Assembly (NCBI GenBank): GCA_018816245.1
Contig: JAHIVW010000003.1
Location: forward strand, 186,001-250,000
Source of the DNA: Nanobdellota archaeon
GTDB lineage: Archaea; Aenigmatarchaeota; Aenigmatarchaeia; QMZP01
Direction: 5' to 3'
DNA length: 64,000 nucleotides
Below, in pieces: positions 16,511-25,679 of the stretch; within the stretch, counting starts at the first letter, position 1; the number at the start of each line of letters is the position of its first letter. The notes beneath the pieces are model-generated. The model did no database searches. It was not told the DNA's origin and saw nothing but the letters and a program-made list of their open reading frames with translations. The position numbers were made by a program, and so were the translations under genes.

Positions 16511-17098
16511 CTACGTCTGCGTCTTCCGTCGAACAACCAGCTTCACAAGGATTGCGGAAATGAAGTACCAGAACACAAAGTCAAGCAAGAGGAAGTGTTC
16601 GATGACGCTCCACGTTTCTGTTGGTTGGCCTTCTACATGAAAGAGGCCCCCGCCCTGAGCATATTCAAGAAATGGTAATGGGAAGCCGCGATCGAGAATA
16701 TAGACATCTGTCACACCTGGTTCAACTGCATACAACAACGAAGCAATGGTCAGAAGAATTGCCACGACAAGAAGCTTCCAGAAATGATGTGAAATGAAGA
16801 GACCGAGTCTTGAATTCCGCGACCCTCCCACCAATGTTGCTGAGAGTAAGTAAGAGATAACCACAAAAACACCAGCGAGGAACAGTTCAAATATCTGACA
16901 CACTGACTGGAACTGCTGTGCCTGCTGAGTACAAACCTTTTCTTCTACATTGAGTGGACAGGCAAATCCCTGCATCTTACAGGGCAGGAACGGGAGAACA
17001 AAGATAGCGAAGAAGATAAAGAGGATAATACATAAGGTTACCTTTCCTCGACTTGGTTTGAGGACGTTTTTTACACCCATCTCCTTTCCATATCCCAA
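16511..17098 (-). CDS. Four-helix membrane protein of unknown function
   Basis: A 195-residue protein with four hydrophobic helices, about residues 20-40, 67-88, 103-122 and 170-188. A loop after the first helix contains cysteines in 'FLPCKMQGFACPLN' that face the outside by charge distribution and could form disulfides. No family recognised. The start is uncertain: ATG at 17098 or ATG at 17080. It lies between htpX and the pyrophosphatase gene, all on the minus strand. Confidence 0.65.
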   Translation of the reverse strand: MGYGKEMGVKNVLKPSRGKVTLCIILFIFFAIFVLPFLPCKMQGFACPLNVEEKVCTQQAQQFQSVCQIFELFLAGVFVVISYLLSATLVGGSRNSRLGLFISHHFWKLLVVAILLTIASLLYAVEPGVTDVYILDRGFPLPFLEYAQGGGLFHVEGQPTETWSVIEHFLLLDFVFWYFISAILVKLVVRRKTQT

Positions 17099-17140
17099 CG
17101 GAGATTAATAAGCATTAATGGGTTGAGTGATAACGAGGAG

Positions 17141-17287
17141 ATGTTAGACTATTACATGAAAACAAGAAAGATGTCTGAAGGTATGTTTGACGCTACTGGG
17201 TTGAGGCCAAGAACGTGGGAGAATTATAGGGCTCTCTGGTATCTAACTTTTAATAGAGAACCTCTTAACGGAGTAAGAACTCCTTGA
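17141..17287 (+). CDS. Possible small protein, 48 residues
   Basis: An ATG at 17141 opens a 48-codon frame to a TGA at 17285-17287, in the gap between two minus-strand genes. It is basic and rich in aromatic residues ('TGLRPRTWENYRALWYLTF'). A GAGGAG run directly precedes the ATG, which is too close for a normal ribosome-binding site. The codon use is more AT-rich than its neighbours. It may be real or a relic. Confidence 0.25.
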   Translation: MLDYYMKTRKMSEGMFDATGLRPRTWENYRALWYLTFNREPLNGVRTP

Positions 17288-17304
17288 GAGAAGACTTTCG
17301 CGAC

Positions 17305-19311
17305 TTAAAGCAGCGCATACGCCACAATCAGTGGAATCGCAATAATCGCGATCATATTCATGACTTTGATCAACGGGTTAATCGCTGGTCCAGCCGTATC
17401 CTTGGTGGGATCACCGACCGTGTCCCCGACAACCGTTGCTTTGTGGACAGCACCCCCCTTCCCACCAAGATTCCCGTCTTCAACATACTTCTTGGCGTTG
17501 TCCCAGGCAGCACCACCGGTCGTCATGAAGATCGCAAGCATGAATCCCGAGAGAATCGAGCCCATCAACAACCCACCGAGTGCCTTGAACCCAAATAACA
17601 GACCAACAATAATCGGCGCAAGCACCGCGAGCAATGCCGGGCCGACCATCTCCCGCAATGAGGCACTGGTCACAATATCAACGGTCTTGGCATAGTCAGG
17701 TTTCCGCTTGCCTTTCATGATCTGGCCGTCCTTGAACTGGCGGCGCACTTCCTCAACAACAGAAAAGGCGCCTCGACCAACTGCGGCCATCGCCATGGAT
17801 GAAAACACGAATGGAATCAGACTGCCGATCAACAATCCGGTCAAGACAAGTGGATCGGATAGCGTGAACGTAATCACACCAACAGCACCAGCAGCCTGTC
17901 GTGCAATCTCCAGATCCTGGGTAAATGCAGCGAACAACGTTAGCGCTGCTAAGGCAGCGGATCCAATGGCATATGATTTGGTCACTGCTTTTGTTGTGTT
18001 CCCGACCGCGTCCAACGCGTCGGTTACCTGCCGGACATCCTTCGGGAGGTTCGCCATTTCTGCAATCCCACCGGCATTATCCGTAATCGGGCCGTAGGAA
18101 TCCATGGCAATAATCATCCCGGTAAGAGAGAGCATCGCGGTTACGGCAATGGCAATGCCGTAGATCCCGCCGATCCAGAACGATGAGAGAATCGCGGCAA
18201 CAATGACCAGGGTTGGCATCCACGTAGAACGTAATCCAACCGCCAAGCCGTTGATAATGACCGTCGCGGGTCCTGACTGCCCGGATTCAGCGATTTCCTT
18301 GACCGATTTTGAACGCAGCGACGTGTAATGTTCGGTGATGACAAAGAAGAGCAACGCCGCAATAATCCCGACAACTGCATTGTAGAAAATCATTTCTTCA
18401 AGCAAAAGATAAAAGATCGCAATCGCCACGATCGCGCTTGCAACCAGCCCCTTGTACAGAGCCGCCATGATGCTCCGCTTGCCGCGGACAAACATCATCC
18501 CAATCAGCGATGCGATCACTGCACCACCTGCAATCTGCAATGGGTACATGACCCCTTTCGGTCCAACAACGAGGGAACCAAGCAACATGGCGCCAATGAG
18601 CGTCACGGCATAGGTTTCGAACAAGTCAGCTGCCATGCCAGCACAGTCACCAACATTGTCACCCACGTTGTCCGCGATTGTTGCAGGATTTCGGGGGTCG
18701 TCTTCAGGGATGTTCTTCTCGACTTTTCCAACCAGGTCAGCACCGACATCAGCGGCCTTGGTATAGATCCCACCACCAATTCGCGCAAACAAGGAAATTA
18801 AGGAAGCGCCGAACCCGAATCCAATGATTTTGATTGGATCCCCGTACCATAGGTACATGCCAGTCACCCCGAGGAGTGCCAGCCCAACGACGAACATCCC
18901 GGTCACCGCACCACCCTTGAATGCCGTATCTAAGGCAGCTTGGATCCCGTGCTTCGCTGCTGCTGCTGTCCGAACATTCGCCCTGACAGAGATGGCCATA
19001 CCAATAGCACCAGCAAGCGCAGACAACACTGCACCACCGACGAAGGTCAATGCTAAGGAGGCTGACTGAAATCCAAAGAAGAAGATCAGCGCAATAATCA
19101 CGATGAAGATCGCAATGGTTTTGTATTCTCGTTTCAGGTAGGCAGAAGACCCTTCCTGAATTGCCCGGGCAATGGCCTGCATCTTCTCGGTACCTTTGTC
19201 ACGTTTCATGACGGAGATAATGAAATACCCCGCTGCCAAGAGGGCAATCAGTCCGGTTACGAGCGGGAACAGCACATTCTGAAGGATCATACGATCACAA
19301 TTGCCTACCAT
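17305..19311 (-). CDS. hppA: Membrane-bound ion-translocating pyrophosphatase
   Basis: A 668-residue integral membrane pyrophosphatase that couples PPi hydrolysis to pumping H+ or Na+. Signatures are '[17 protein letters not shown]', '[19 protein letters not shown]' (substrate and Mg sites) and the C-terminal '[16 protein letters not shown]'. The segment '[11 protein letters not shown]' has Ala where potassium-independent enzymes have Lys, which suggests the potassium-dependent class. About 15-16 hydrophobic helices are visible and the length is normal. The true start may be the ATG at 19290 ('MILQNVLFP'), because the first seven residues look unlike the family. Confidence 0.95.
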   Translation of the reverse strand: MVGNCDRMILQNVLFPLVTGLIALLAAGYFIISVMKRDKGTEKMQAIARAIQEGSSAYLKREYKTIAIFIVIIALIFFFGFQSASLALTFVGGAVLSALAGAIGMAISVRANVRTAAAAKHGIQAALDTAFKGGAVTGMFVVGLALLGVTGMYLWYGDPIKIIGFGFGASLISLFARIGGGIYTKAADVGADLVGKVEKNIPEDDPRNPATIADNVGDNVGDCAGMAADLFETYAVTLIGAMLLGSLVVGPKGVMYPLQIAGGAVIASLIGMMFVRGKRSIMAALYKGLVASAIVAIAIFYLLLEEMIFYNAVVGIIAALLFFVITEHYTSLRSKSVKEIAESGQSGPATVIINGLAVGLRSTWMPTLVIVAAILSSFWIGGIYGIAIAVTAMLSLTGMIIAMDSYGPITDNAGGIAEMANLPKDVRQVTDALDAVGNTTKAVTKSYAIGSAALAALTLFAAFTQDLEIARQAAGAVGVITFTLSDPLVLTGLLIGSLIPFVFSSMAMAAVGRGAFSVVEEVRRQFKDGQIMKGKRKPDYAKTVDIVTSASLREMVGPALLAVLAPIIVGLLFGFKALGGLLMGSILSGFMLAIFMTTGGAAWDNAKKYVEDGNLGGKGGAVHKATVVGDTVGDPTKDTAGPAINPLIKVMNMIAIIAIPLIVAYALL

Positions 19312-19379
19312 TCCGCGGGAAAGTTTAAAAATAGATGGGAAATCAGGACCCTTATATACATAGGAATCAAGACGGGCCT

Positions 19380-19706
19380 ATGGATCTGAGCACGCTTCTG
19401 GAGTTCATTGATCGGGAGCATGAGCGTCTCAACGACTACTACAAGCACACCCTTGATTCAGAAAAGATGCTGCTGGCACGGTCGGTGAAGCTCGCTGAAG
19501 AAGTTGGCGAACTGTGCAGTGCCGTATTAGCGCACAAGTCAATCCAGCGGAAAGAGAAACTCGACGGCTGGGACAAAACAAAACTCGAAGAAGAAGTTGC
19601 TGATGTTGTGTTTACCACCTTCTTGCTCGCAAAGGCGCTTGATGTCAACATCGAAGAGGCCATGGAACAGAAGATAATTAAAATCGATCAGCGTTACGAG
19701 CGTTGA
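19380..19706 (+). CDS. MazG-like nucleotide pyrophosphohydrolase
   Basis: A 108-residue all-helical protein with the MazG metal motif: E40/E41 and E44 in 'LAEEVGELCSA', then E71/E72 and D75 in 'LEEEVADVVFTT'. Such enzymes hydrolyse NTPs or dNTPs to the monophosphate and PPi, often as house cleaning. The neighbouring pyrophosphatase could use the PPi, but this link is only positional. I chose the ATG at 19380, about 26 nt after a TTATATA box; an upstream ATG at 19335 would lie before that box. The end overlaps the convergent methylase gene by 13 bases. Confidence 0.85.
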   Translation: MDLSTLLEFIDREHERLNDYYKHTLDSEKMLLARSVKLAEEVGELCSAVLAHKSIQRKEKLDGWDKTKLEEEVADVVFTTFLLAKALDVNIEEAMEQKIIKIDQRYER

Positions 19707-20806
19707 AGCATCACACAACTTTCCCTGATAGTTCCTCGTTTTACTGTTCGTCGTTGCAGTGCATACCGTTCTTGTAACACACCAATTTCCTCTATGGAAA
19801 ACCCGATCTTTTCTGCGAGGAAGGACAGAATGAAGTCAACCTCGACGTGCTGTTCCAATGGTGCGAAGTAGGCGTTCCCGACAACCAGGGCAGCACGACC
19901 GCCAGGGACGAGCGCCTTGTGCATTTCCTTCAAGACTGTATTCATGTCCGAGAAATAGGCGTGTGCAGCATATGGAAGGTCGAACTTTTTCAATAAGGGG
20001 AGTTGTTTTCCTTCATTACCAATCCATGATCGAATCGGTGTCCCGGTAGCTCCAAGGAACCAGTTCTCAACTTGATAGACCTTGGTGTAGTCAATATTAT
20101 TGAGATACGGCGGCGAAGTGATAACGTTTTCGTAGCGGCCTTCAATATGTCGCGCGTCCTGGGCAACAACCCTCGCTGGGGCACGGAGGTCCTGTGTTCC
20201 CAGTTCCTTGATCCACTTTCTAACGGTTCGTTTGAACAGCAGCTTCACTGGAGCAACCGGGCGCTTCTTGACTTTCAAGACACCGCCGTCCTTGAACAAC
20301 CAGCTTCCTTTCATGGCTGCGGTGATCAAGGCAAGGAGAAAGAAGTTCCGGCAGGCAGGATTCTTGACCTGGTCTACCTGCTTCTTCCAAAACAAAACAT
20401 CAGCGAGGTTGTGTTTTGAGAATGCCCGTTTCATGATTGGTAACACGGGGCCTGGTTCAGGAACAAATCGTTCGCTCAAGAGCGCATCTGCAATAGCTTT
20501 CAAGGTGTCGCGATCGTACGGGGTTGTTTTCACGAGACTTGCCAACAATGCAACTGACTGTACATCATACCCAACGGAAGGGATTCCCCGCTGGGCGCAG
20601 GCGAGCAAGGTCGTTCCTGAGCCACAGAACGGATCAAGGAGCGGGCCGTTGAGCTTGAATCGATCAAGAAGCGTCCACACCAGATCCCGCGCATACCCTT
20701 CTTTGTAATACAACCAATTGTAGACAGGAAGCTTCCGGTTCGGGGTGAAGGTAGCAAGCTGGCCATGGCGTCGCCAATCAGCAAGCGGATACACTGGAAC
20801 ATTCAT
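19694..20806 (-). CDS. DNA/RNA amino-methyltransferase with SPPY motif
   Basis: A 370-residue class I methyltransferase. The SAM site is 'DPFCGSGTT' (residues 58-66) and the catalytic motif is 'SPPY' in 'NVITSPPYLNNIDYTKVY'. The order (SAM site before SPPY) fits N4-cytosine/N6-adenine DNA methylases of the beta-like group and Trm11-like enzymes. There is no THUMP domain and no restriction gene next to it, so the substrate (DNA or tRNA) is open. I chose the ATG at 20806, 51 nt from the divergent PRPP synthetase start. An upstream in-frame start would overlap the promoter. Confidence 0.82.
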   Translation of the reverse strand: MNVPVYPLADWRRHGQLATFTPNRKLPVYNWLYYKEGYARDLVWTLLDRFKLNGPLLDPFCGSGTTLLACAQRGIPSVGYDVQSVALLASLVKTTPYDRDTLKAIADALLSERFVPEPGPVLPIMKRAFSKHNLADVLFWKKQVDQVKNPACRNFFLLALITAAMKGSWLFKDGGVLKVKKRPVAPVKLLFKRTVRKWIKELGTQDLRAPARVVAQDARHIEGRYENVITSPPYLNNIDYTKVYQVENWFLGATGTPIRSWIGNEGKQLPLLKKFDLPYAAHAYFSDMNTVLKEMHKALVPGGRAALVVGNAYFAPLEQHVEVDFILSFLAEKIGFSIEEIGVLQERYALQRRTVKRGTIRESCVMLQRS

Positions 20807-20827
20807 ACAAGAACTCCCTTCTGAGAG

Positions 20828-20836
20828 TATAAAAAT
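20828..20836. promoter_or_regulatory. Shared TATA box between methylase and PRPP synthetase genes
   Basis: TATAAAAAT lies 25 nt from the minus-strand ATG (20806) and 26 nt from the plus-strand ATG (20857). It is the only AT-rich element between them. On the minus strand it reads ATTTTTATA. The spacing suits leaderless transcription of the plus-strand gene and possibly both. Confidence 0.55.
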
Positions 20837-20856
20837 CCATTCCTGTAACATCTGGC

Positions 20857-21723
20857 ATGATCGTTTTGGGATGCGACTCCTTCGCTGAGGCCGTTGCCCA
20901 TAGCCTCGGCGTCAAATCCCTCCGGTTTGAACGCAGAACGTTCCCGGACTGGGAACAATGTCCCCGAATTCTCGGCGAGGTTGAAGATCATGTTGTGTTA
21001 ATCAACCGCATGAAGTCTGAAGAGTTTAATACCAATTCCTATCTCATGGAAACGCTGTTGCTGACAAGAACACTTCGTGACATGGGTGCAACGAAAATCG
21101 AACTCGTTATGCCGTATCTCGTCTACTCTCGTCAGGATCGCGTGTTCCGGCACGGAGAACCCTATTCATCTCGGACGGTCCTTGATTTGCTCCGCGATGC
21201 CGGTGCCACGAAGATCATTACCATTTCCCTTCATTCAACCAAAGACATCGATCGCCCTGACAGCATTCCTGTGGCGAATCTCGACGGGTTTGCTCCCATC
21301 GTCGAGCGAATTAAGCAGCTTAATTTGAAGAATCCTATTATCACTGGTCCTGATCTCGGAGTCACCAAAGCAACAAAACTTGTTGCAAGTGCTCTTGGAT
21401 GCGATGCTGTTGTCTTGAAGAAAACCCGTGACCATGCAACCGGGGAAATCAAAATAACCGGGGACATCCCGACCCAAAACAAGGATATTGTTATCGTTGA
21501 TGATATTATCAGTACTGGTTGGACCATGTCCGAAGCAATCAAAATCTGCAAGAAGGCGCATGCACGGACAATTTCTGCCTTTGCAGTTCACGGACTGTTT
21601 ACGACACCGACATACATACAACTCCGGCGGGCGACAAACAATTTTGCGGTCACAGATACGATCCAAACGCCCGTATCATCGATTCCATCGTCGTCGGTGA
21701 TTATCAACCATTTCCGTTCATGA
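20857..21723 (+). CDS. prs: Ribose-phosphate pyrophosphokinase (PRPP synthetase)
   Basis: A 288-residue enzyme that makes PRPP from ribose 5-phosphate and ATP for nucleotide and amino acid synthesis. It has the ATP-binding flexible loop 'YLVYSRQDRVFRHGEP', the 'SLHSTK' region, 'GPDLGVTKAT' and the PRPP-binding loop 'IVIVDDIISTGWTM' near residue 215. Length and motifs fit the short archaeal class. It is leaderless by its TATA spacing. The last 20 bases overlap the convergent ybaK-like gene. Confidence 0.95.
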   Translation: MIVLGCDSFAEAVAHSLGVKSLRFERRTFPDWEQCPRILGEVEDHVVLINRMKSEEFNTNSYLMETLLLTRTLRDMGATKIELVMPYLVYSRQDRVFRHGEPYSSRTVLDLLRDAGATKIITISLHSTKDIDRPDSIPVANLDGFAPIVERIKQLNLKNPIITGPDLGVTKATKLVASALGCDAVVLKKTRDHATGEIKITGDIPTQNKDIVIVDDIISTGWTMSEAIKICKKAHARTISAFAVHGLFTTPTYIQLRRATNNFAVTDTIQTPVSSIPSSSVIINHFRS

Positions 21724-22354
21724 ACTCGACGTGCTCATCTTCCTGCAGGAGTGTTTTCAGGTCCTCGGCATGCATGGTGATCGAGAGTTGGTGATCACCA
21801 ATGTTGAAGTTCACATCCTCATTATCGAAGACCGCACGATCAACATAGGTCTTGATCGGTTGCTCAAACCCGAACGGCGGCACGGACCCAATGGTGACCC
21901 CGGTTCGTTTCAATACCTCTTCTGGGGTTGCGAGTTTCACTTTTTTCGTGCCCTCCAGAGCGGCGATTTGTTTCATGTCAACCTTCTTGTCTGCAGGAAG
22001 GAGTGCAAGAATGAGCGTCTCTTCTCCTGTTTTCAGAACCATTGCCTTGACTCCGGAGTGCAGTGGTACTCCCCGAACTCGGGACGCTTCTTCACTGGTA
22101 AACACTGGCTTGTGTTTCTGAACCGTGAACCAGAATCCCTGTTCCGTGAGAACCTCCTGAATGTGGTCTGGGAGCGAGAATCGTTTCTTTGGCTCTGCTT
22201 TCTTTTTCCGGTAACAGGAATTGCAGTAGATGGGTTTTCCCGGGGGCGTCTTGATTCGGACAGCGGTCTGGCGTCCGCACAAGGCACAAACAATCTTCTT
22301 TTTCTTCGGGATCGGTTCGAACCGCTTCTTCGGTTGCTTGTCATATAATGGCAT
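21704..22354 (-). CDS. YbaK/ProX-type aminoacyl-tRNA deacylase with zinc-ribbon N-terminus
   Basis: A 216-residue protein. Residues 20-50 form a zinc ribbon with C23/C26 and C44/C47. Residues 60-210 are a YbaK/EbsC-like editing domain ('SGVKAMVLKTGEETLILALLP', 'ATPEEVLKRTGVTIGSVPPFG'). Such domains hydrolyse mischarged aminoacyl-tRNA. It is the last gene of a gatA-gatB-ybaK unit, three bases after the gatB stop, so it may correct charging errors linked to the amidotransferase pathway. The fusion to a zinc ribbon is not something I know from standard YbaK proteins. Confidence 0.8.
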   Translation of the reverse strand: MPLYDKQPKKRFEPIPKKKKIVCALCGRQTAVRIKTPPGKPIYCNSCYRKKKAEPKKRFSLPDHIQEVLTEQGFWFTVQKHKPVFTSEEASRVRGVPLHSGVKAMVLKTGEETLILALLPADKKVDMKQIAALEGTKKVKLATPEEVLKRTGVTIGSVPPFGFEQPIKTYVDRAVFDNEDVNFNIGDHQLSITMHAEDLKTLLQEDEHVEFMNGNG

Positions 22355-22357
22355 AAG

Positions 22358-23755
22358 CTATCGCAACGCCTTCTCGAGTGCCTTGCGCACGGTGTTTGCG
22401 TCAACCGTCCCCTTGGTTTCTTTCATCACCATCCCAATGAGGAAGTTGAGTGCTTTAGCAACACCGTTTGTCACATCTCGAGCAGCTTTAGGGTTGTTCT
22501 TGATCACGGTTTTGATAACCTTGTCGAGGTCAGTGCCTGATCCCGTAAGCTGATGCTTCTTGATAAGTGTTTCTGGTTGTCCCCCTTCAGCAACAAGATA
22601 ACGAATGAGCATCTCTGCATTCCGGTCTGTCAGTTTCCTGCTGTTGAAGAGCTTCAAGACAGACACAAACGACGCAACAGTAATATCGGTTTGTTCCAAT
22701 CGTCGGTTGTTCCAGTTGAGCGTCTTCTTGAGCGGGCCGGCGATCCACGTTGCTGCCAGTTTGGAATCGATCTTCTTGCTCGCTGCTTCGAAAAGCACCG
22801 CAAGCTGCGGATCTGCCAGCAGGGCTTCTGCAAGTTTTGGCGCAACTTTATAGTCCCGTTGATACCGCTTGTACTTCTGGGCAGGAAGTTCCGGGAGCTG
22901 CTGCTTTTCTTTCAAAATGATCCGTTGTTCAAGGGTGATTGGTGTTAAATCCCCTTCGGGGATGTAACCATAATCCTCTTCAGTTTCCTTTGTCCGGAGT
23001 TCTTGGGTGACCGAAAGCTCAGGGTTCCATAAGCGCGTTTCCTGGATCGTTCGCTTCCCTTGCTTGGAGAGGTTCTTCTGTCGCATCATCTCAAAGCGGA
23101 GCGCTTCAAACACTTCCTTCTCACCGGTGATGTTTTTGATTTCAACACGGGCGCCCCCTTTCAGGGAAATGTTTGCGTCGCTTTTCAGGACGGCTTTCGT
23201 GGATGGATCATACACACCGAGGTACTGCAATACCTGGGTCAATGTTGCAAGGTAGGCGCGCGCTTGCTCTGGACTGGTCATGTCCGGTTCTGTAACAATT
23301 TCAACGAGCGGCGTTCCCGAGCGATTGTAATCGACCAAGACGTGACTTCCGCCCACACCACCAATATGCACCAGGCGTGCAGGATCTTCTTCGACATGCA
23401 CACGAGTGATCCGAATTAGTTTTCCGTCAACAAGGAGCTTTCCATGTGACCCGAGCGGAATGGTATGCTGGGTAATCTGGAAGTTCTTTCCCATGTCCGG
23501 ATAGAAGTACGTCTTCCGAGAAAAGGAAAAGGTGTTGTTTATTTTACATTCAAGCGCAAGGGCAATCCGTGTTCCGAATTCAATAACCTGACTGTTAACC
23601 TGTGGTTTTGCCCCTGGCAAACCGATACAGGTTTCGCAGGTGACTGTGTTCGGTTCTGGTTCTTTTTCAAATGTGACAATATTCTTGCAGCCACAAAAGA
23701 TCTTACTTTTCGTAGGCAATTGCACGTGCGTTTCAAGGCCGATGATGACGGTCAT
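22358..23755 (-). CDS. gatB: Aspartyl/glutamyl-tRNA amidotransferase subunit B
   Basis: A 465-residue GatB, the kinase/transamidase subunit that amidates Asp-tRNA(Asn) or Glu-tRNA(Gln). It begins 'MTVIIGLETHVQL' and has the zinc site C21/C23/C40/C43, the family motifs 'HVEEDPARL' and 'YNRSGTPLVEIVTEPD', and the C-terminal YqeY-like helical tail that binds tRNA. The ATG at 23755 overlaps the gatA stop (ATGA). The longer frame to 23845 is only the open stretch inside gatA. No gatC follows. In archaea GatCAB normally serves Asn-tRNA, since Gln-tRNA uses GatDE. Confidence 0.95.
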   Translation of the reverse strand: MTVIIGLETHVQLPTKSKIFCGCKNIVTFEKEPEPNTVTCETCIGLPGAKPQVNSQVIEFGTRIALALECKINNTFSFSRKTYFYPDMGKNFQITQHTIPLGSHGKLLVDGKLIRITRVHVEEDPARLVHIGGVGGSHVLVDYNRSGTPLVEIVTEPDMTSPEQARAYLATLTQVLQYLGVYDPSTKAVLKSDANISLKGGARVEIKNITGEKEVFEALRFEMMRQKNLSKQGKRTIQETRLWNPELSVTQELRTKETEEDYGYIPEGDLTPITLEQRIILKEKQQLPELPAQKYKRYQRDYKVAPKLAEALLADPQLAVLFEAASKKIDSKLAATWIAGPLKKTLNWNNRRLEQTDITVASFVSVLKLFNSRKLTDRNAEMLIRYLVAEGGQPETLIKKHQLTGSGTDLDKVIKTVIKNNPKAARDVTNGVAKALNFLIGMVMKETKGTVDANTVRKALEKALR

Positions 23756-25101
23756 ACACACTTCCCTAGGGAAAACACCGTTGCTTCTGTAAGGTGATCC
23801 CCAATGATCTGAATGCCAACTGGCATATTCTTCACGGTCCCGCACGGCACGGACAAGTGCGGCAGTCCTGCGAGGTTCGGGCCAACCGTCAAGACGTCCA
23901 TGGCATAGTGCTGGACAGGAGACATTTGCTCGATCTCTGCGAACGTCGGTGCAATCACCGGCATGGTTGGTGTCACCAGTACAGAGACGTTCTTGAACAC
24001 TTTCTTGAAGTCCTGAATCACGAGTGTCCGGACCTTCTGCGCTTGTAGAAAATACTTGTCCCGGAAGCCGGCCATGCGAGCAAAGGTTCCCAACATGATC
24101 CGGCGCTTGGCTTCTGATGAAAAATACGTGCTTCTTACCGCAGAGAAATACTCATTCATCTCCCGCTGTTCAAGTGGTGCTGCCTGACCGTACCGCATGC
24201 CACAGTATTTTGCGAGATTGGTGCTCGCTTCTGCTGTGGCAATGATGTAGTAGGCAGCCAAGGCATACTTCGTTGCTGTCAAAGATACCTTTTTGTACGG
24301 GATTCCCGCTGCTTCAAGCTTCTTGATGGTGTCCCAGACCGCAGCGGCAACAGCCGAATCAACGGTTTCAAAATACTCCTTGGGAACACCGAGGACAATG
24401 CGTTTCGGGACAGGTGGTATTTTTTTGTCAAGACTTGTCTGGTCACGGGGATCGTACCCCCTGATCACGGACAGGCCCAGTTCTGCATCAGCGACCGACT
24501 TCGTGATCACGCCGATCTTGTCCAGAGAGTTCGCGTAATCGATCAACCCATACCGCGAAACCAGCCCATAGGTGGGGGTCATCCCAACCACCCCACAGAA
24601 CGACGCAGGGCAGGCGATTGAACCACCAGTGGATTCAGCAAGCGCCAGATGGGGAACAGACAAGGCAGCGGTGAGCGCCGCAGCACCCCCAGAACTGCCC
24701 CCACAGGATCGTGTTGGATCGTGCGGATTCTTGGGAACAATATTAGTGTTTACGGAGAAGGAGCCGAAACCGAATTCGTCTTGAGCAGTCTTTCCAATGA
24801 TTACCCCACCAGCGTTCTTGACCTTCGTGACCGCAGTTGCATCAAATGGTGGGATGTATCCTTTCAGGATCTCGCTCCCGGCTGCTGAGGGAACATCTTT
24901 CACACAAAGACAGTCCTTGACCGAGACCGGAATGCCGGCAAGCGGTCCTGAGCCAGTGTGCGAAGGCTCGGTTCTCTCCAAGAGAACATGATACTTCCGG
25001 TTAAGTTGGTCGAGTTCCTTCGAAAGCTTCGCGTAAAAGGAGGAGCGGTTTCCCTTCTTGAGCTCAGTCCGAAGCTGGACGAGTGTCTGCGGCATTCCCA
25101 T
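23752..25101 (-). CDS. gatA: Aspartyl/glutamyl-tRNA amidotransferase subunit A
   Basis: A 449-residue amidase-signature protein that releases ammonia from glutamine for GatB. The catalytic triad is visible: K62 ('VSVKDC'), the cis-Ser S136/S137 in 'CGGSSGGAAAL' and the nucleophile S161 in 'ESTGGSIACP'. Usual GatA has Arg after the SI; here it is Ala, a small difference. It is the first gene of gatA-gatB-ybaK. The start ATG is 35 nt from the divergent rnp2 start, so they share a compact promoter. Confidence 0.94.
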   Translation of the reverse strand: MGMPQTLVQLRTELKKGNRSSFYAKLSKELDQLNRKYHVLLERTEPSHTGSGPLAGIPVSVKDCLCVKDVPSAAGSEILKGYIPPFDATAVTKVKNAGGVIIGKTAQDEFGFGSFSVNTNIVPKNPHDPTRSCGGSSGGAAALTAALSVPHLALAESTGGSIACPASFCGVVGMTPTYGLVSRYGLIDYANSLDKIGVITKSVADAELGLSVIRGYDPRDQTSLDKKIPPVPKRIVLGVPKEYFETVDSAVAAAVWDTIKKLEAAGIPYKKVSLTATKYALAAYYIIATAEASTNLAKYCGMRYGQAAPLEQREMNEYFSAVRSTYFSSEAKRRIMLGTFARMAGFRDKYFLQAQKVRTLVIQDFKKVFKNVSVLVTPTMPVIAPTFAEIEQMSPVQHYAMDVLTVGPNLAGLPHLSVPCGTVKNMPVGIQIIGDHLTEATVFSLGKCV

Positions 25102-25135
25102 TGCCCCTTATTATCTCCTACCCTAAAAAGGAGCT

Positions 25136-25492
25136 ATGAAGCTCCGCACGAAGCCCACTGCCAGGCCGTCCCAGCGGTATCTGTTCTTCAAGGTGCATGC
25201 CGAGGAACCGGTCGCATTCGAGAACCTTCAGGGGAGAATCTTTGAAGCACTTGAGGATTATCTTGGAGTTTCTGGAGTCTCCCAGGCAAACCTAAAACTC
25301 ATCAAGAATCTCTGGGACCGGCGGGCAAAGACAGGAGTGCTTCGCTGTACTCCCAAGACCGTTGACGAGGTGAAGCTGGCACTTGCGCTGATCCACCAGC
25401 TTGGGGACCAGCCGGTGCTCATCCAAACGCGTCGGGTGAGTGGGACGATTGCTGGAGGGAAGCGATCACGGCTTCGGAATCACACCGCCTAA
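25136..25492 (+). CDS. rnp2: Ribonuclease P protein component 2 (Pop5-like)
   Basis: A 118-residue protein with the Rnp2/Pop5 pattern: 'RYLFFKVHAEEP' at the first strand, a central helical part, and 'VLRCTPKTVDEVKLALALI' near the end. Rnp2 works with Rnp3 and the RNase P RNA to trim tRNA 5' ends. A good ribosome-binding site (AAAGGAG) precedes the ATG. The last 27 bases overlap the end of a convergent membrane-protein gene. Confidence 0.82.
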   Translation: MKLRTKPTARPSQRYLFFKVHAEEPVAFENLQGRIFEALEDYLGVSGVSQANLKLIKNLWDRRAKTGVLRCTPKTVDEVKLALALIHQLGDQPVLIQTRRVSGTIAGGKRSRLRNHTA

Positions 25493-25675
25493 AATATCAC
25501 TTCCAGAACCCGAAGATTTGATGCTCGTTTGGGTGAGCAAGTCTGAAAAGATCCGCTTGAGATTGGCGATCGCTTCTCCTGAATTAGTCCCAATGTCGAC
25601 CAATAATACAATGATAACAAGGAATGCAATGACAATGGCAATGATCACCACAAGCGTCCGTATTGAAAACTCCAT
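25466..25675 (-). CDS. Small single-pass membrane protein, last gene of pilin-like cluster
   Basis: A 69-residue protein with a short N-terminus (MEFSIR) and one long hydrophobic helix ('TLVVIIAIVIAFLVIIVLLV'), then a soluble Gly/Ser-ended tail. It starts four bases after the 973-residue gene stop behind a GGTGA site. Its shape matches the other cluster members. It could be a minor pilin-like subunit or a membrane adaptor. No family recognised. It overlaps rnp2 by 27 bases. Confidence 0.6.
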   Translation of the reverse strand: MEFSIRTLVVIIAIVIAFLVIIVLLVDIGTNSGEAIANLKRIFSDLLTQTSIKSSGSGSDILGGVIPKP

Positions 25676-25679
25676 AGCA

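Noticed and set aside
19694-20806. Restriction-modification system
   Set aside because: The methylase has PRPP synthetase and MazG genes as neighbours and no endonuclease or specificity gene is visible.
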